Source: Thermalbibacter longus (GTDB lineage Bacteria > Chloroflexota > Chloroflexia > Thermomicrobiales > Thermomicrobiaceae). Taken from it: DNA of 64,000 bases. The stretch is from the NCBI RefSeq assembly GCF_023806485.1, contig NZ_JAMSLR010000008.1, positions 100,528 to 164,527 on the forward strand. The letters are read 5' to 3'. Below are positions 25,822-34,804 of the stretch, piece by piece (within the stretch, counting starts at the first letter, position 1; each line of letters starts with the position of its first letter). The translations under genes and the position numbers were made by a program. The notes beneath the pieces are model-generated. The model worked only from the letters and a program-made list of their open reading frames with translations. It searched no databases and was not told where the DNA came from.

Positions 25822-26895
25822 ATGGACCGAGAGCGCGCGCTCGAACTCGCTATCTCACAGATCGAGCGACAGTTCGGGAAAGGCTCGATCATGCGCATGG
25901 GCGAGGACGCTTCTCGCCTCCAGGTCGAGGTCATCCCGACCGGCTCTATCGCGCTCGATCTGGCACTCGGTGTCGGCGGCATCCCCCGCGGCCGGATTAC
26001 CGAGATCTACGGTCCCGAAGCCAGCGGTAAGACAACACTGGCTCTCCATGTGATCGCGCAGGCCCAGAAGATGGGTGGCGTGGCGGCCTACATCGATGCC
26101 GAACACGCCTTCGATCCTGTCTATGCCGAGCGCCTGGGAGTCGACCTCGACGATCTCCTGATCGCCCAGCCGGATACCGGTGAGCAGGCTCTGGAGATCG
26201 CCGAGACCCTGGTGCGGAGCGGTGCCGTCGATGTCGTCGTCATCGACTCGGTTGCGGCGCTGGTGCCACGGGCTGAGATCGAGGGCGAGATGGGGGATGC
26301 GCACGTAGGGCTCCAAGCCCGGCTGATGAGCCAGGCCCTGCGCAAGCTCACCGGCGCGATCAGCCGCTCCAAGACGGCGGTGATCTTCATCAATCAGCTC
26401 CGGATGAAGATCGGCGTGATGTACGGTAATCCGGAGACGACCACCGGAGGCAATGCCCTCAAGTTCTACGCCTCGGTGCGGCTCGACATCCGGAAGATCG
26501 ATGCGATCAAGGAAGGCGCCGACACCGTCGGTATCCGGGCACGGGTCAAGGTCGTCAAGAACAAGGTCGCGCCGCCATTCCGCCAGGCCGAGTTCGACAT
26601 CATGTACAACGAGGGAATCTCGATCGCCGGCAATATTCTCGATGTCGCGACCGATCTGGGTATCATTCGCAAGAGCGGTGCCTGGTACTATCTGGGTGAC
26701 GAGCGTCTCGGTCAGGGACGGGAGAACGCGAAGGCATTCCTCAAGGCGAATCCCGAGCTGATGGCAGAGATCGAGCAGCGCATCCGCCAGGCCTCGCCGG
26801 AGCTGCGCCATCGGATTCACTACGACGGCGGCGGCGAGGAGTCGGCAGAGGCCGAGCCATTGCTCGGGAATCTGTTCGCCGAGGCGGAGTCGTAG
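25822..26895 (+). CDS. recA: Recombinase RecA
   Basis: 357 aa. The Walker A is GPEASGKTT, followed by [20 protein letters not shown], the Walker B-like [15 protein letters not shown], and the loop region [21 protein letters not shown]. It catalyses homologous strand exchange and stimulates LexA self-cleavage in the SOS response. The start [22 protein letters not shown] is the standard RecA N-terminus. Transcription is predicted from the strong promoter at 25730 under LexA control. Followed after 19 nt by an unrelated ABC gene pair. Confidence 0.97.
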   Translation: MDRERALELAISQIERQFGKGSIMRMGEDASRLQVEVIPTGSIALDLALGVGGIPRGRITEIYGPEASGKTTLALHVIAQAQKMGGVAAYIDAEHAFDPVYAERLGVDLDDLLIAQPDTGEQALEIAETLVRSGAVDVVVIDSVAALVPRAEIEGEMGDAHVGLQARLMSQALRKLTGAISRSKTAVIFINQLRMKIGVMYGNPETTTGGNALKFYASVRLDIRKIDAIKEGADTVGIRARVKVVKNKVAPPFRQAEFDIMYNEGISIAGNILDVATDLGIIRKSGAWYYLGDERLGQGRENAKAFLKANPELMAEIEQRIRQASPELRHRIHYDGGGEESAEAEPLLGNLFAEAES

Positions 26896-26914
26896 GGGCT
26901 GTTGGGTCGGCGCG

Positions 26915-27844
26915 GTGGATGCGGCGGTCGAAGTTGAGAAGCTGACCAAGCGTTATGGCGACAAGCGAGCGGTCGATGCTGCCAACTTCGCCCTCTACCC
27001 TGGCCAGCTCGTGGGACTGCTCGGGCCCAACGGTGCCGGCAAGACAACGACGCTCGGCATGCTGTCCGGCCTGATCCAGCCCTCGTCCGGAACCATCCGC
27101 CTGTTCGGCCAGCCGCTCGAGAGACGCAACGGTGATCTGCTTCGTCGAGTCGGATTGATGCCGGAGGTCGCGGCCTTTTACCCCTACCTCAGTGGTCGCG
27201 ACAACCTCCGGGTCATGGCCGCCACGTACGGCGTCGACGCCAGGCAGATCGATGGATTGATCGAGCAGGTCGGGCTCACCGAGAACGCGCATCGACCGTT
27301 CAAGACCTACTCGCAGGGCATGCGACAATTGCTGTCGCTCGCGAACGCCCTACTCGGCGACCCCGACCTGCTGCTGCTCGACGAGCCGACTAACGGTCTC
27401 GACCCACACGGCCAGCAGCGAGTCCACAACCTGCTGCGCGAGCTCGCCGCCCGCGGCAAAGCGATCCTCCTCTCGAGCCATCTGTTGCGTGATGTCGAGG
27501 AGATCTGCGAGCGGGTGATCATTATCAACCGGGGTCGGATCGTCGCCGACGGCCGGCTCGACGACCTCCTACGCGCGAGCGCGCGAATCTTGTTACGCAC
27601 CACCGACGACGAGCGCGCGCTTACACTGCTCAGCGGAGCAGACCGTCCTGGCTGGATCGGCAACATCGCTGTCGAAGACGGCCGCCTCGTCCTGCAGGCT
27701 GCACCGGAGCAGGCAGGCGAGCTGAGCGCCTTCCTCGCCCGGCACGACATCTACCCGGTGGAGCTCATGCCCCAGCGCGAATCTCTCCGTTCGCTGTTCG
27801 CCGAAGTTACCGGAGAGACAACGGATGGGAGGCCAGGCGCGTGA
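26915..27844 (+). CDS. ABC transporter ATP-binding protein (ABC-2 type exporter)
   Basis: 309 aa. Walker A GPNGAGKTT, Q-loop region LMPEVAAFYPYLSG, signature YSQGMRQ, Walker B LLLLDEPTNGLDP and H-loop LLSSHLL. The LSGGQ position is changed to SQGM, as usual in the DrrA/CcmA/gliding type of exporter ATPases. The C-terminal ~90 residues are the accessory domain typical of this group. The start is GTG; no strong ribosome-binding site. It overlaps the permease gene by GTGA, so the two form one exporter. Substrate unknown. Confidence 0.87.
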   Translation: MDAAVEVEKLTKRYGDKRAVDAANFALYPGQLVGLLGPNGAGKTTTLGMLSGLIQPSSGTIRLFGQPLERRNGDLLRRVGLMPEVAAFYPYLSGRDNLRVMAATYGVDARQIDGLIEQVGLTENAHRPFKTYSQGMRQLLSLANALLGDPDLLLLDEPTNGLDPHGQQRVHNLLRELAARGKAILLSSHLLRDVEEICERVIIINRGRIVADGRLDDLLRASARILLRTTDDERALTLLSGADRPGWIGNIAVEDGRLVLQAAPEQAGELSAFLARHDIYPVELMPQRESLRSLFAEVTGETTDGRPGA

Positions 27845-28731
27845 GCGGTATCTTCCGGGCCGAGCTCATCAAGGTCTTGCGCCGGCCGATGACCTGGATC
27901 GCCCTGGGCATCGTCCTCGCGATCCTGGCCACGGTGCAGGCGCTCCTGATCGTTCTCGCGTTTCTCCCAGCTCCGGAGGGAGCCGGCGGTGACCAGGCCG
28001 GACCCGGTCAGCTCTTCGTCGATCTCACCGTGCTGCCAGGAGGACTGGCGAACGGGCTCAACTTCCTTCCGGGTCTGGGAATCTTCGCGCTGGCCGTCGT
28101 CGGTGCGAGCGTGGCCGGCAGCGAGTTCTCCTGGGGTACAGTGGTGCCGCTGTTCGCTCGCGGCGCAGACCGGCAAGCTGTCGTCGTGGCCAAGATCCTC
28201 GTCTTAGCTCTCGTGGCAGTGATCTGGCTGCTCGCGACGATCGTTCTGGCCTTCGTGCTCTCGGCGGCTGCTTCGTTGATCCACCTGGGACGCATTCCGC
28301 TCGATTGGCTCGATCTCGGTATGGCGCGGGAGCTCGTTTTTGGCGTGGGTCGCTCGCTGCTGGCGATGCTCCCCTACCTTGCAGCAGCCGTCGCGCTCGC
28401 GCTTCTGTTCCGCTCTCCCGCCATCGCCATGGCCGTCGTCCTCGGTTACCTGATCGTCGAAGAGGTGGGCCTGGCAGCCTTCACCGCACTTCGAACGGTG
28501 GCCGACGGTGGTCTGGGGCAACTAATCGACCTGGTGAACGCCACTGCCATCGGTGCCAATGCCGACCGGTTGACCGGCCTCAACACGCGCGCCCTCTCTC
28601 CACTGGCACAGGAGACCGTCATCGAGCACCCGTACCGGGCCGCGCTCATCCTCGTCGGCTACACGATCCTGTTCATCATCATCGGCATCCTGTCGCTACG
28701 GAGCAGGGATATCACCCTCCGCCCCGCGTAG
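27841..28731 (+). CDS. ABC-2 type transporter permease
   Basis: 296 aa with about six transmembrane segments: an N-terminal helix (MTWIALGIVLAILATVQALL), a block with FAVVGASVAGSEFSWGTV as in ABC-2/NosY permeases, and a terminal ALILVGYTILFIIIGILSLR. GTG at 27841 overlaps the ATPase stop by 4 nt. It pairs with that ATPase; the loop at 40-60 is periplasmic and Gly/Pro-rich. Function inferred as export or membrane maintenance. Confidence 0.85.
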   Translation: MSGIFRAELIKVLRRPMTWIALGIVLAILATVQALLIVLAFLPAPEGAGGDQAGPGQLFVDLTVLPGGLANGLNFLPGLGIFALAVVGASVAGSEFSWGTVVPLFARGADRQAVVVAKILVLALVAVIWLLATIVLAFVLSAAASLIHLGRIPLDWLDLGMARELVFGVGRSLLAMLPYLAAAVALALLFRSPAIAMAVVLGYLIVEEVGLAAFTALRTVADGGLGQLIDLVNATAIGANADRLTGLNTRALSPLAQETVIEHPYRAALILVGYTILFIIIGILSLRSRDITLRPA

Positions 28732-28792
28732 CCAGGCTATGGCATGGCTGTGAACGTCCACAGAGCGCACTGCTCGTCCGGCCCACGCGTTG

Positions 28793-29602
28793 CTACATGG
28801 CCATCGCAGTCGGCAAAGCGCCCGGGAAGACCAGGACGATGGCGCCATACGCGATGAGGGCTGCCGCGGCGGCGACGCGGGCGTGTGGGCTGATCGGCAA
28901 CGACTTCTCGGCGAAGATCAGCAGGGTGATCAGCGCCATCAGCCCGACATTCATCAGGCCGAGGGGCAGGAGAATCGCGAACAGAAGCCAGCAGCAGCCG
29001 AGGCAGTAGAGACCGTGGCGAAGCCCCATCTCGAGCGCGCCCTGGTAGCCATCGCGCCAGCGGGTAAGGACGAAGTGCAGAGGAGTGCGGCAATGCGCGA
29101 GGCAGGACCGCTTCAGCGGTGACAACTGGTAGAGCCCGGCAGCCACGATGAGCGCGCCGCCGGCCCTCGCCGCGTTCATGCTGAGCCAGGCCGATCCCTG
29201 CATGGCACGCTCGGCGGCGAGGGCCACACCATAGATCAGTATCCCGAACGCGATCCAGATGATCAGGTAGCCTGCCACGAAGACCCAGGTGGGTACGAAC
29301 GTCTGGCCCTGCTTACGCTTTGCGGCTTGCACGCGAGTAAACATCAGGATCATGGGCGCCGCGGTCGGGAACATCATCGCGATCATCATGACGCCCCACA
29401 CGGCGAGGAAGAGCAACGGTCCCAGGCCCATGGTCGGGCCCATCATCTCCTCGCCTCCCACCCCAGGCCGCCAGCGAAGAAGCACGAGCCAGCTTACGGC
29501 AGCGAGGACCAGCAGCAGCATGAGAATAATCGCGCGTTCACGGCGTAGCGGGGCCGGTAGCGAGGCGGTTCCAGCCGGCTTCTCCGTCGATGCCTCACCC
29601 AT
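28793..29602 (-). CDS. DUF2182 predicted metal-binding integral membrane protein
   Basis: 269 aa, about seven transmembrane helices. The Cys/Met-rich motifs SCLAHCRTPLHF and HGLYCLGCCW, plus WGVMMIAMMFPTAAPM, are the DUF2182 signature and suggest binding of a soft metal such as copper. ATG at 29602 has GAGGAGACGGG upstream; in-frame starts at 29635 and 29671 lack one. DUF2182 genes typically accompany DUF1326 genes, and one lies 86 nt upstream here. Function of the pair unknown. Confidence 0.85.
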   Translation of the reverse strand: MGEASTEKPAGTASLPAPLRRERAIILMLLLVLAAVSWLVLLRWRPGVGGEEMMGPTMGLGPLLFLAVWGVMMIAMMFPTAAPMILMFTRVQAAKRKQGQTFVPTWVFVAGYLIIWIAFGILIYGVALAAERAMQGSAWLSMNAARAGGALIVAAGLYQLSPLKRSCLAHCRTPLHFVLTRWRDGYQGALEMGLRHGLYCLGCCWLLFAILLPLGLMNVGLMALITLLIFAEKSLPISPHARVAAAAALIAYGAIVLVFPGALPTAMAM

Positions 29603-29688
29603 TGACCCGTCTCCTCGATTCGCCGGCTTCACCATCGCGCTGGAACGAGCACGGCGAAGGACGTAGCCCACTCAGCACCCTGGACGGC

Positions 29689-30264
29689 TCATCCCTGCCA
29701 CGAGAAACGGCTGATCATGCCGGAATCGCCCTGCCAGGAGGGCATCTCCGGATCCGACCACCTGCTACCGGTCGTCTTCGCCGGTTGCCCGTCTGCCACC
29801 GCAAAGACGGCCATCGCCTCGGCCGCTTCCACGCGTGTCGCTCGTCCGCCTGCACCCTGGCGCGGAGCCCACTCTAGACGGCCAACCTGCCCAATCGTGG
29901 CTGTGATCGCGCCGTTGCGCTGGAGTTCGATGTCGGCAACCTCGGTCGGCAAGAGCTTCGACACGGCGGGTCCGAGCGCGGCCATCGGCCCGCCCTTCTG
30001 GCCCGAGAAGATTGCCTCCAATTCCCGCCGCTGCTCCTCCGTCGCCCCGGCGTCGATGTAGAAGCGGATCGTGAAGTTGCCGTTAGCGAACGGGCCGGGG
30101 ATGTTCCCAGCCATAACGACCCGGCGGCCGGAGAGGTCGACACCGTCTGAGCGACCCTGCTCGACATCGAAGAGAATCGCCGTCCCGCACCAGCCCTGAT
30201 CCGGCTGGACGGTCACATCGAGCCAGCAAGGGCATAGGAGCTTGCAGTTACACACCTCGAGCAT
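29689..30264 (-). CDS. DUF1326 domain protein, N-terminally interrupted by an in-frame amber codon
   Basis: 191 aa as written from ATG at 30264. The conserved opening MLEVCNCKLLCPCW keeps the CNC-x(n)-CPC cysteines of DUF1326. Upstream in the same frame, an ideal AAGGAG (30296-30301) and ATG (30288) begin M-A-W-stop-V-S-G-Q-M-L-E, which would match the usual family N-terminus if the TAG at 30277-30279 were a sense codon such as CAG. So the original start seems to be 30288 and codon 4 is now amber. The internal ATG at 30264 has no ribosome-binding site of its own but might be used by re-initiation. Coupled to the DUF2182 gene. Confidence 0.78.
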   Translation of the reverse strand: MLEVCNCKLLCPCWLDVTVQPDQGWCGTAILFDVEQGRSDGVDLSGRRVVMAGNIPGPFANGNFTIRFYIDAGATEEQRRELEAIFSGQKGGPMAALGPAVSKLLPTEVADIELQRNGAITATIGQVGRLEWAPRQGAGGRATRVEAAEAMAVFAVADGQPAKTTGSRWSDPEMPSWQGDSGMISRFSWQG

Positions 30265-30276
30265 CTGTCCCGAGAC

Positions 30277-30288
30277 CTACCAAGCCAT
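30277..30288 (-). pseudogene. Likely original start of the DUF1326 gene with amber codon 4
   Basis: ATG GCT TGG TAG on the minus strand, in frame with the DUF1326 coding sequence and 7 nt after a perfect AAGGAG. A single C-to-T change from CAG would explain it; a base-calling error is the alternative. Confidence 0.65.
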
Positions 30289-30301
30289 TGTTCAGCTCCT
30301 T

Positions 30302-30579
30302 CGGTGTGAAGAGAAACGTCATGAAGAACATGTAGAACATGTTCGATCCGCTGAACAGATCAACTCCTGCTCAATAGGTGTTCACTTTGCACCCAACGGG
30401 TTGCACACGACGCCAGCTCGGCGGCACCGCTCGGGGTCAGGCGCTGCCTGACAGAAGAGCGCTGGTGTAGCCACCAGCGGCCACGCCAGCGCGTCGAGGT
30501 CCTATCCGACAAAGGACGCGACTACGATCTCTCAGCTATCTCGGCGACGGCTCTGCCAGCACATCCCAGCACATCCCGG
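30302..30579. other. Intergenic region upstream of the DUF1326 gene
   Basis: About 280 bases, less GC-rich than the surroundings, with no supported gene. It contains the AGAACATGT tandem repeat near 30325-30342. No clear promoter or terminator was recognised. Confidence 0.5.
30325..30343. repeat. Tandem repeat AGAACATGT x2, candidate operator
   Basis: Two perfect adjacent copies of AGAACATGT, each containing palindromic ACATGT, then TC. It lies 40-60 nt upstream of the DUF1326 start, in a position suited to a regulator of the DUF1326-DUF2182 pair. Confidence 0.45.
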
Positions 30580-31878
30580 TCAGGAACCGATGCGGCGAGC
30601 GGTGTAGTAGCGAGGCCCCCAGTACCCGTCCCACATATTGCTGATAACGACTCCTGTCGACTCGTTCGCCGCGTGGATGAACTGGCCATTGCCGATGTAG
30701 ATGCCCGCGTGCGACAGTCCCCACATGTAGGTGTTCTGGAAGAAAACGAGATCGCCCGGCTGGAGGTTGTCGGGATCGACATAGACACCGCTCACAGCCT
30801 GACCTTCCAGGCCACGCGGGAAGCCTCCACCCGTCACCTGGTTCACCACGTAGTAAACGAAGCCGGAGCAATCGAACCCAGCGGGGGTAGTTCCGCCCCA
30901 GACGTATGGATAGCCCAGATACTGCATCGCCGTGGCGACGATCTGCTCGCCGAGGCCGCTGGGAGGCGTGGCACCCTGCCCGGAATCGTCTGAGCTGGAC
31001 GGCGCGGCGGCAGACTGCGCAGTAGGCTGCTCAGGCTCTCGTTCGGTGGGCGCCAGGTACCCGCCGTGTGCCCAACCCTGGATGCCGGCGTAGTCCACAC
31101 CCCACCAGGTGATCCCCTGGTCGTCCGTTCGCGGGCCATCGATAATCCGCATCACTGTGCCCTCGGGCGCAACGGTGGCGATGGCAGCACCGTAGCCCGC
31201 GTCATATCGGATGTTCAGCCCCTGGCCATCAGTGTTTACGACCTCGACGTTGCCCCCGACGGCGATGCCGGCGGAGGAGCTGGGCTCCGACACGGTCTGC
31301 ATTTCCTGGGACTGCGCCACTGCGCCGCCCACTTTCACCGCTAGGAACGAGCTGAACACGTACCCGGTGGTGCCAGCATAGGTGACTGGCGTCCAGGAGT
31401 TCCCCTCACCGTCACTCACTGTCTCCCCGGTGACCGAGACTTCGGCCCCTTCGGGGATGATCGTCACCGTCGCCGAGCCAAAGCTCGCTCCATCGCGTAG
31501 CCGCAAGCCGTGGCCATCCGTTCCGTGAACCACAGCCACGTCACCAGCGGCGGGCAGGGCCCGGGAAAGATAGTCACTGATGACCCAGCCACTTACCCCG
31601 TCACGGCTGACCTTGTACCACAGCGTGCCGTCAGGAGCCGCCTGCGGTCCTGCTTCGACGAGGACACGTGTCCCCTCGGCGAACGCAGTCACCGGGGCTC
31701 CCTGAAAGCCGGGCTCTGCGCGGACATTGACGCCGTCCCCGTTGGTTCGGGTCACGATGCCCACGTCGCCGGCGACGAGGTCGGTATCAGCAAGTGCTGG
31801 AGCGACTGTGAGGAACAGACCGATGATCGAGGCGAGAACCGCGTACACCCACGTGGGGCGCTGTCGCCGCTTCCCCAA
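30580..31878 (-). CDS. Secreted NlpC/P60 cell-wall hydrolase with three SH3-like domains
   Basis: 432 aa. Signal peptide to about residue 30 (VLASIIGLFLTVAPALA). Three bacterial SH3-type repeats follow, each with an LNVRAEPG/LRLRDGAS/LNIRYDAG-like strand, at roughly 35-105, 112-180 and 205-275. After a Ser/Ala linker comes an NlpC/P60 domain with catalytic Cys in FDCSGF, His in LSHAGIYI and the third residue in FIHAAN. It is expected to cleave peptide stems of peptidoglycan, with the SH3 domains binding the wall. The TTG start at 31878 has GGGGAGG upstream. Monocistronic. Confidence 0.9.
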   Translation of the reverse strand: MGKRRQRPTWVYAVLASIIGLFLTVAPALADTDLVAGDVGIVTRTNGDGVNVRAEPGFQGAPVTAFAEGTRVLVEAGPQAAPDGTLWYKVSRDGVSGWVISDYLSRALPAAGDVAVVHGTDGHGLRLRDGASFGSATVTIIPEGAEVSVTGETVSDGEGNSWTPVTYAGTTGYVFSSFLAVKVGGAVAQSQEMQTVSEPSSSAGIAVGGNVEVVNTDGQGLNIRYDAGYGAAIATVAPEGTVMRIIDGPRTDDQGITWWGVDYAGIQGWAHGGYLAPTEREPEQPTAQSAAAPSSSDDSGQGATPPSGLGEQIVATAMQYLGYPYVWGGTTPAGFDCSGFVYYVVNQVTGGGFPRGLEGQAVSGVYVDPDNLQPGDLVFFQNTYMWGLSHAGIYIGNGQFIHAANESTGVVISNMWDGYWGPRYYTARRIGS

Positions 31879-32169
31879 TCGACCTCCCCTTCCCCTAGGT
31901 CAACTAGCTCGCTGGCGCCTTGGCGGTACGGTACGCGTTGCTTGTCGCTAACCTCGCCTCCCGGCAGGGAACACGAGGAAACGAGTCATCTGCCAGCTTC
32001 GCTCGAGTCTCCCTCTCCTCTGCTTGCCGCACGGTAGCGCCGTCCCCGCACGCTACCACCTTGTCCGCAGGCTACCACGATAAGAACGTGCTTGTCAACT
32101 AGTGACCCGGTACTTATGTCCTTATGGCATCAAGACGGGGGAATCACGCCTGTACGCTGCGCAGATCGG
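31879..32169. other. Intergenic region upstream of the NlpC/P60 gene
   Basis: 291 bases. On the minus strand a TTGACA (32093-32098) is present but the -10 at 17 nt is poor (GTAGCC). Two copies of CCGCA(C/G)GCTACCAC lie at about 32046-32079, and a GGTAGCG/CGCTACC inverted repeat at about 32033-32057. No gene seen. Confidence 0.45.
32046..32079. repeat. Imperfect direct repeat, 14 bp
   Basis: CCGCACGCTACCAC and CCGCAGGCTACCAC (one mismatch) separated by CTTGT, just downstream of a minus-strand TTGACA. Candidate regulatory repeat for the cell-wall hydrolase gene. Confidence 0.45.
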
Positions 32170-32934
32170 TTACCAGTTCTGCCGAACCGGCAGTCCACGC
32201 TCTGCGAGGAATCGCTTGGCCTCGGCAAGCGTGTGCTGGCCGAAATGGAAGATCGAAGCCGCCAGGACGGCCTGAGCGCCACCGAGCGCCAGTGCCTCGT
32301 ACAAGTGGTCGAGCGTGCCGGCTCCACCCGAGGCGATCACCGGCACCGGTACCGCATCGACGACGGCTCGCAAGAGTTCCACATCATAGCCAGCTCGCGT
32401 ACCGTCGGCATCCATGCTGGTCAACAAAATCTCGCCCGCTCCCAGTTCCACGCCATGGCGTGCCCAGGCAATCGCGTCCAGCCCAGTCGGCCGGCGACCG
32501 CCATGCGTATAGACCTCCCAGCCACCTTGCGGCCGGCGGCGGGCGTCGATCGCCAGCACGACACACTGGCTGCCGAAGCGGCGAGCGCAGATCGAGATAA
32601 GATCGGGGTTCGCAACCGCGGCGCTGTTGACGCTTACTTTGTCGGCTCCAGCTCTCAACAGGCGGTACATATCGTCCGGTGACCGCACTCCGCCACCCAC
32701 GGTCAGCGGGATGAACACCTGGCGCGCAGTGCGTCGCACCACATCCACCATCGTCTCCCGGCCATCGCTCGTGGCAGCGATGTCCAGGAAGACGAGCTCG
32801 TCCGCCCCTTCAGCATCGTAGCGGGCGGCCAGTTCGGCCGGATCGCCGGCATCGCGCAGGTTAACGAACTGGACTCCTTTGACGACCCGGCCTCCAGTGA
32901 CGTCGAGGCAGGGGATAACGCGGTATTTCAGCAT
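32170..32934 (-). CDS. hisF: Imidazole glycerol phosphate synthase subunit HisF
   Basis: 254 aa (beta/alpha)8 barrel. It starts [23 protein letters not shown] with the catalytic Asp in CLD, has VGGGVRS and KVSVNSAAV, the second catalytic Asp in SMDADGT, and VIASGGAGT. With HisH it makes imidazole glycerol phosphate and AICAR in histidine synthesis. The ATG overlaps the coiled-coil gene's stop (TGATG). HisA and HisH are encoded just upstream in the same run. Confidence 0.95.
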   Translation of the reverse strand: MLKYRVIPCLDVTGGRVVKGVQFVNLRDAGDPAELAARYDAEGADELVFLDIAATSDGRETMVDVVRRTARQVFIPLTVGGGVRSPDDMYRLLRAGADKVSVNSAAVANPDLISICARRFGSQCVVLAIDARRRPQGGWEVYTHGGRRPTGLDAIAWARHGVELGAGEILLTSMDADGTRAGYDVELLRAVVDAVPVPVIASGGAGTLDHLYEALALGGAQAVLAASIFHFGQHTLAEAKRFLAERGLPVRQNW

Positions 32935-34061
32935 CAGGACGATTCCCCGGCGCGACCTTCTGCTCGCTCCATCTGCTGGCGTGCCTCGATGATGCGCTCG
33001 AGCTCCTGCTGAGCCTGCTCCAGGCGCAGCCGCGCCCGCTGCTCATGCAGGCGCCAAAGCTCACTCCGCAACTGGCGGTCGATTTCGCGCAGCTCTTCGA
33101 GCCGGACCTCGATCAAGTCTACTCGATAGGTGAGCTCCCGATCCGCCGCCGCGAGTTGATCGAGCTGCTCTCCGGTGCGACTATGGCGTTGTTCCGCGAT
33201 CGCCGTGATATCGCGGAACTGCACGTCGATCTGCTGTCGAAGCTCCTCCAGCCGCTCGTTCGCGAGCTCGTCGCGCTCGAGCGCGTGCGAGCGCAACCGC
33301 TCGATCTCGGCTGCCAGTCGGTCGATTTCCAACGACAACTCGCTGAATCGGGGATCGATCGTCGCAAAGTCCTCGCGAAGTCCTTCGATTTGGGCCTGGA
33401 GCATCTGGTGCTTCGCCTGCCCCTCCTTGATCGGTGGCTTGAGCGCTTCGACTTCCTGGAATACCTCGGTTACGCGCCTCCGGACCTCCTGCTCCACGAT
33501 CCGCAGACCATCGTGCACCTTGTTCAGGTCACGGCCCAGCCGCTCCACCTCAGCCGTGACCGCGTCCACTGAGGAACGCAGTGATTGCCCGACGACCGAG
33601 AGCCGCTCGACGTGCGACGCAAGGTGGTCGATCAGGATGCGGAGCTCATCGTATCGCCGGGTATCCTGCCCGGTATCCTCGCGCTGCCGGCGCACCGCCT
33701 CCAGCAGTTCAGCCACGTGCGCTTGCAGCGACCGGATCGGGCGCGTGGACTCGTCGATGCGCTGTGACAGTTCGGTGAGCTGCTGGCGGAATCGTGCCTC
33801 TTCGAGCTGGCGCGCCTGCGCTGCCTGCGCCACCTCGTGCCGGTGCTGCTCCAGCGCTTGCCGCTGCTCCGCCCAGTCGGCCTCGCTTGCCTTCAGCTCC
33901 TCCTCCAGGCGTAGCTGTCGACTGACGAGCTCGCGGATCAGGTGACGCAGCTCGTCGATCTGGGCCTGCAACGCCTGCTGGCGTGCCTCCTCGCGGCGCC
34001 GCCGTTCTTCGTCGCGTGCCAGGTTGATGAGATCAGCCCGCTCAGGCCGCGAATCCATCAT
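32934..34061 (-). CDS. Long coiled-coil protein between hisA and hisF
   Basis: 375 aa, almost entirely heptad-like and charged (for example [53 protein letters not shown]). No signal peptide, membrane segment or enzyme motif. It overlaps hisA (ATGATG) and hisF (TGATG), so it is translationally coupled in the histidine run, though coiled-coil proteins have no known role in that pathway. Could be structural or involved in chromosome or envelope organisation. Function unknown. Confidence 0.8.
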   Translation of the reverse strand: MMDSRPERADLINLARDEERRRREEARQQALQAQIDELRHLIRELVSRQLRLEEELKASEADWAEQRQALEQHRHEVAQAAQARQLEEARFRQQLTELSQRIDESTRPIRSLQAHVAELLEAVRRQREDTGQDTRRYDELRILIDHLASHVERLSVVGQSLRSSVDAVTAEVERLGRDLNKVHDGLRIVEQEVRRRVTEVFQEVEALKPPIKEGQAKHQMLQAQIEGLREDFATIDPRFSELSLEIDRLAAEIERLRSHALERDELANERLEELRQQIDVQFRDITAIAEQRHSRTGEQLDQLAAADRELTYRVDLIEVRLEELREIDRQLRSELWRLHEQRARLRLEQAQQELERIIEARQQMERAEGRAGESS

Positions 34062-34804
34062 CCCCGTCCTTTACCGGTACTCCCAGTGATGTGCCAGTCC
34101 GCAGGCGTCGCAAACTGGAGAGACCCATCGTACAGCGCTCGGCCGACGATCGCTGCCTCGACCTTAGGAATCTCAGCTAGACGCCGTAGATGCTCCCACG
34201 CGGCCACCCCACCTGACGCGATGACGTCGACCCCGAGCCGGGCAACCGCAGCGATCGCGTCGAAGTTCGGCGCGTTCAGCGTGCCGTCGCGTTCGATGTC
34301 GGTGTAGATCACTCGTTCTATCCCACGCGCGCGCGCCTCGACGATCACGGCCTCGACAGGAAGATCGGTAAGCTCCAGCCAGCCACGCACGGCGACCCGG
34401 CCACGCCGCGCGTCGACTCCCAGCACGATCCGGTCAGCGCCGAATCGCTCCACAGCCTGCGCCACGAGCTCGGGCGACTCGACCCCGGCGGTCCCTAGCA
34501 CCGCGCGAGCGATCCCGACCGCGAAGGCCGCGTCGAGGTGCTCGATGGTCCGCAAGCCGCCGCCCAGTTGCACCGGCATCCCCGGCACCGCAGCGACGAT
34601 GCGCTCGACCAGCTCCAACTGCGCGGGGTAGCCTTCCTTCGCCCCGTCCAGATCCACGACGTGCAGCCAGGGCGCTCCTCGGTGCTGCCAGGATCGCGCC
34701 ACCTGTACCGGGTCGTCGGAGTACGTGCGCTCCCGGCCGAAGTCGCCCTGAACGAGCCGTACGCAGCGGCCATCCCTGAGATCGAGAGCCGGGATCACGA
34801 TCAC
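34058..34804 (-). CDS. hisA: ProFAR isomerase HisA
   Basis: 248 aa. Begins MIVIPALDLRDGRCVRLVQGDF with the catalytic Asp in PALD, and has QLGGGLRT, VYTDIERDGT-like VIYTDIERDGT and VIASGGV. It isomerises ProFAR to PRFAR in histidine synthesis. The GTG at 34804 has GGAGG 7 nt upstream and overlaps the hisH stop by 4 nt; longer readings belong to other frames. Confidence 0.94.
   Translation of the reverse strand: MIVIPALDLRDGRCVRLVQGDFGRERTYSDDPVQVARSWQHRGAPWLHVVDLDGAKEGYPAQLELVERIVAAVPGMPVQLGGGLRTIEHLDAAFAVGIARAVLGTAGVESPELVAQAVERFGADRIVLGVDARRGRVAVRGWLELTDLPVEAVIVEARARGIERVIYTDIERDGTLNAPNFDAIAAVARLGVDVIASGGVAAWEHLRRLAEIPKVEAAIVGRALYDGSLQFATPADWHITGSTGKGRG

Noticed and set aside
25855..26949. 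364-codon open frame antisense to recA
   Set aside because: Shadow frame produced by GC-rich codon bias; no ribosome-binding site and no recognisable protein.
30325..30345. GAACATGTTC as a second LexA box
   Set aside because: The half-sites are separated by 2 nt, not the 4 nt needed for GAAC-N4-GTTC.
31935..31960. GCTAACCTCG on the plus strand, recalling the 3' end of the c-di-AMP (ydaO) riboswitch near a cell-wall hydrolase gene
   Set aside because: It is on the strand opposite to the hydrolase gene, the other conserved blocks are missing and no plus-strand gene follows.
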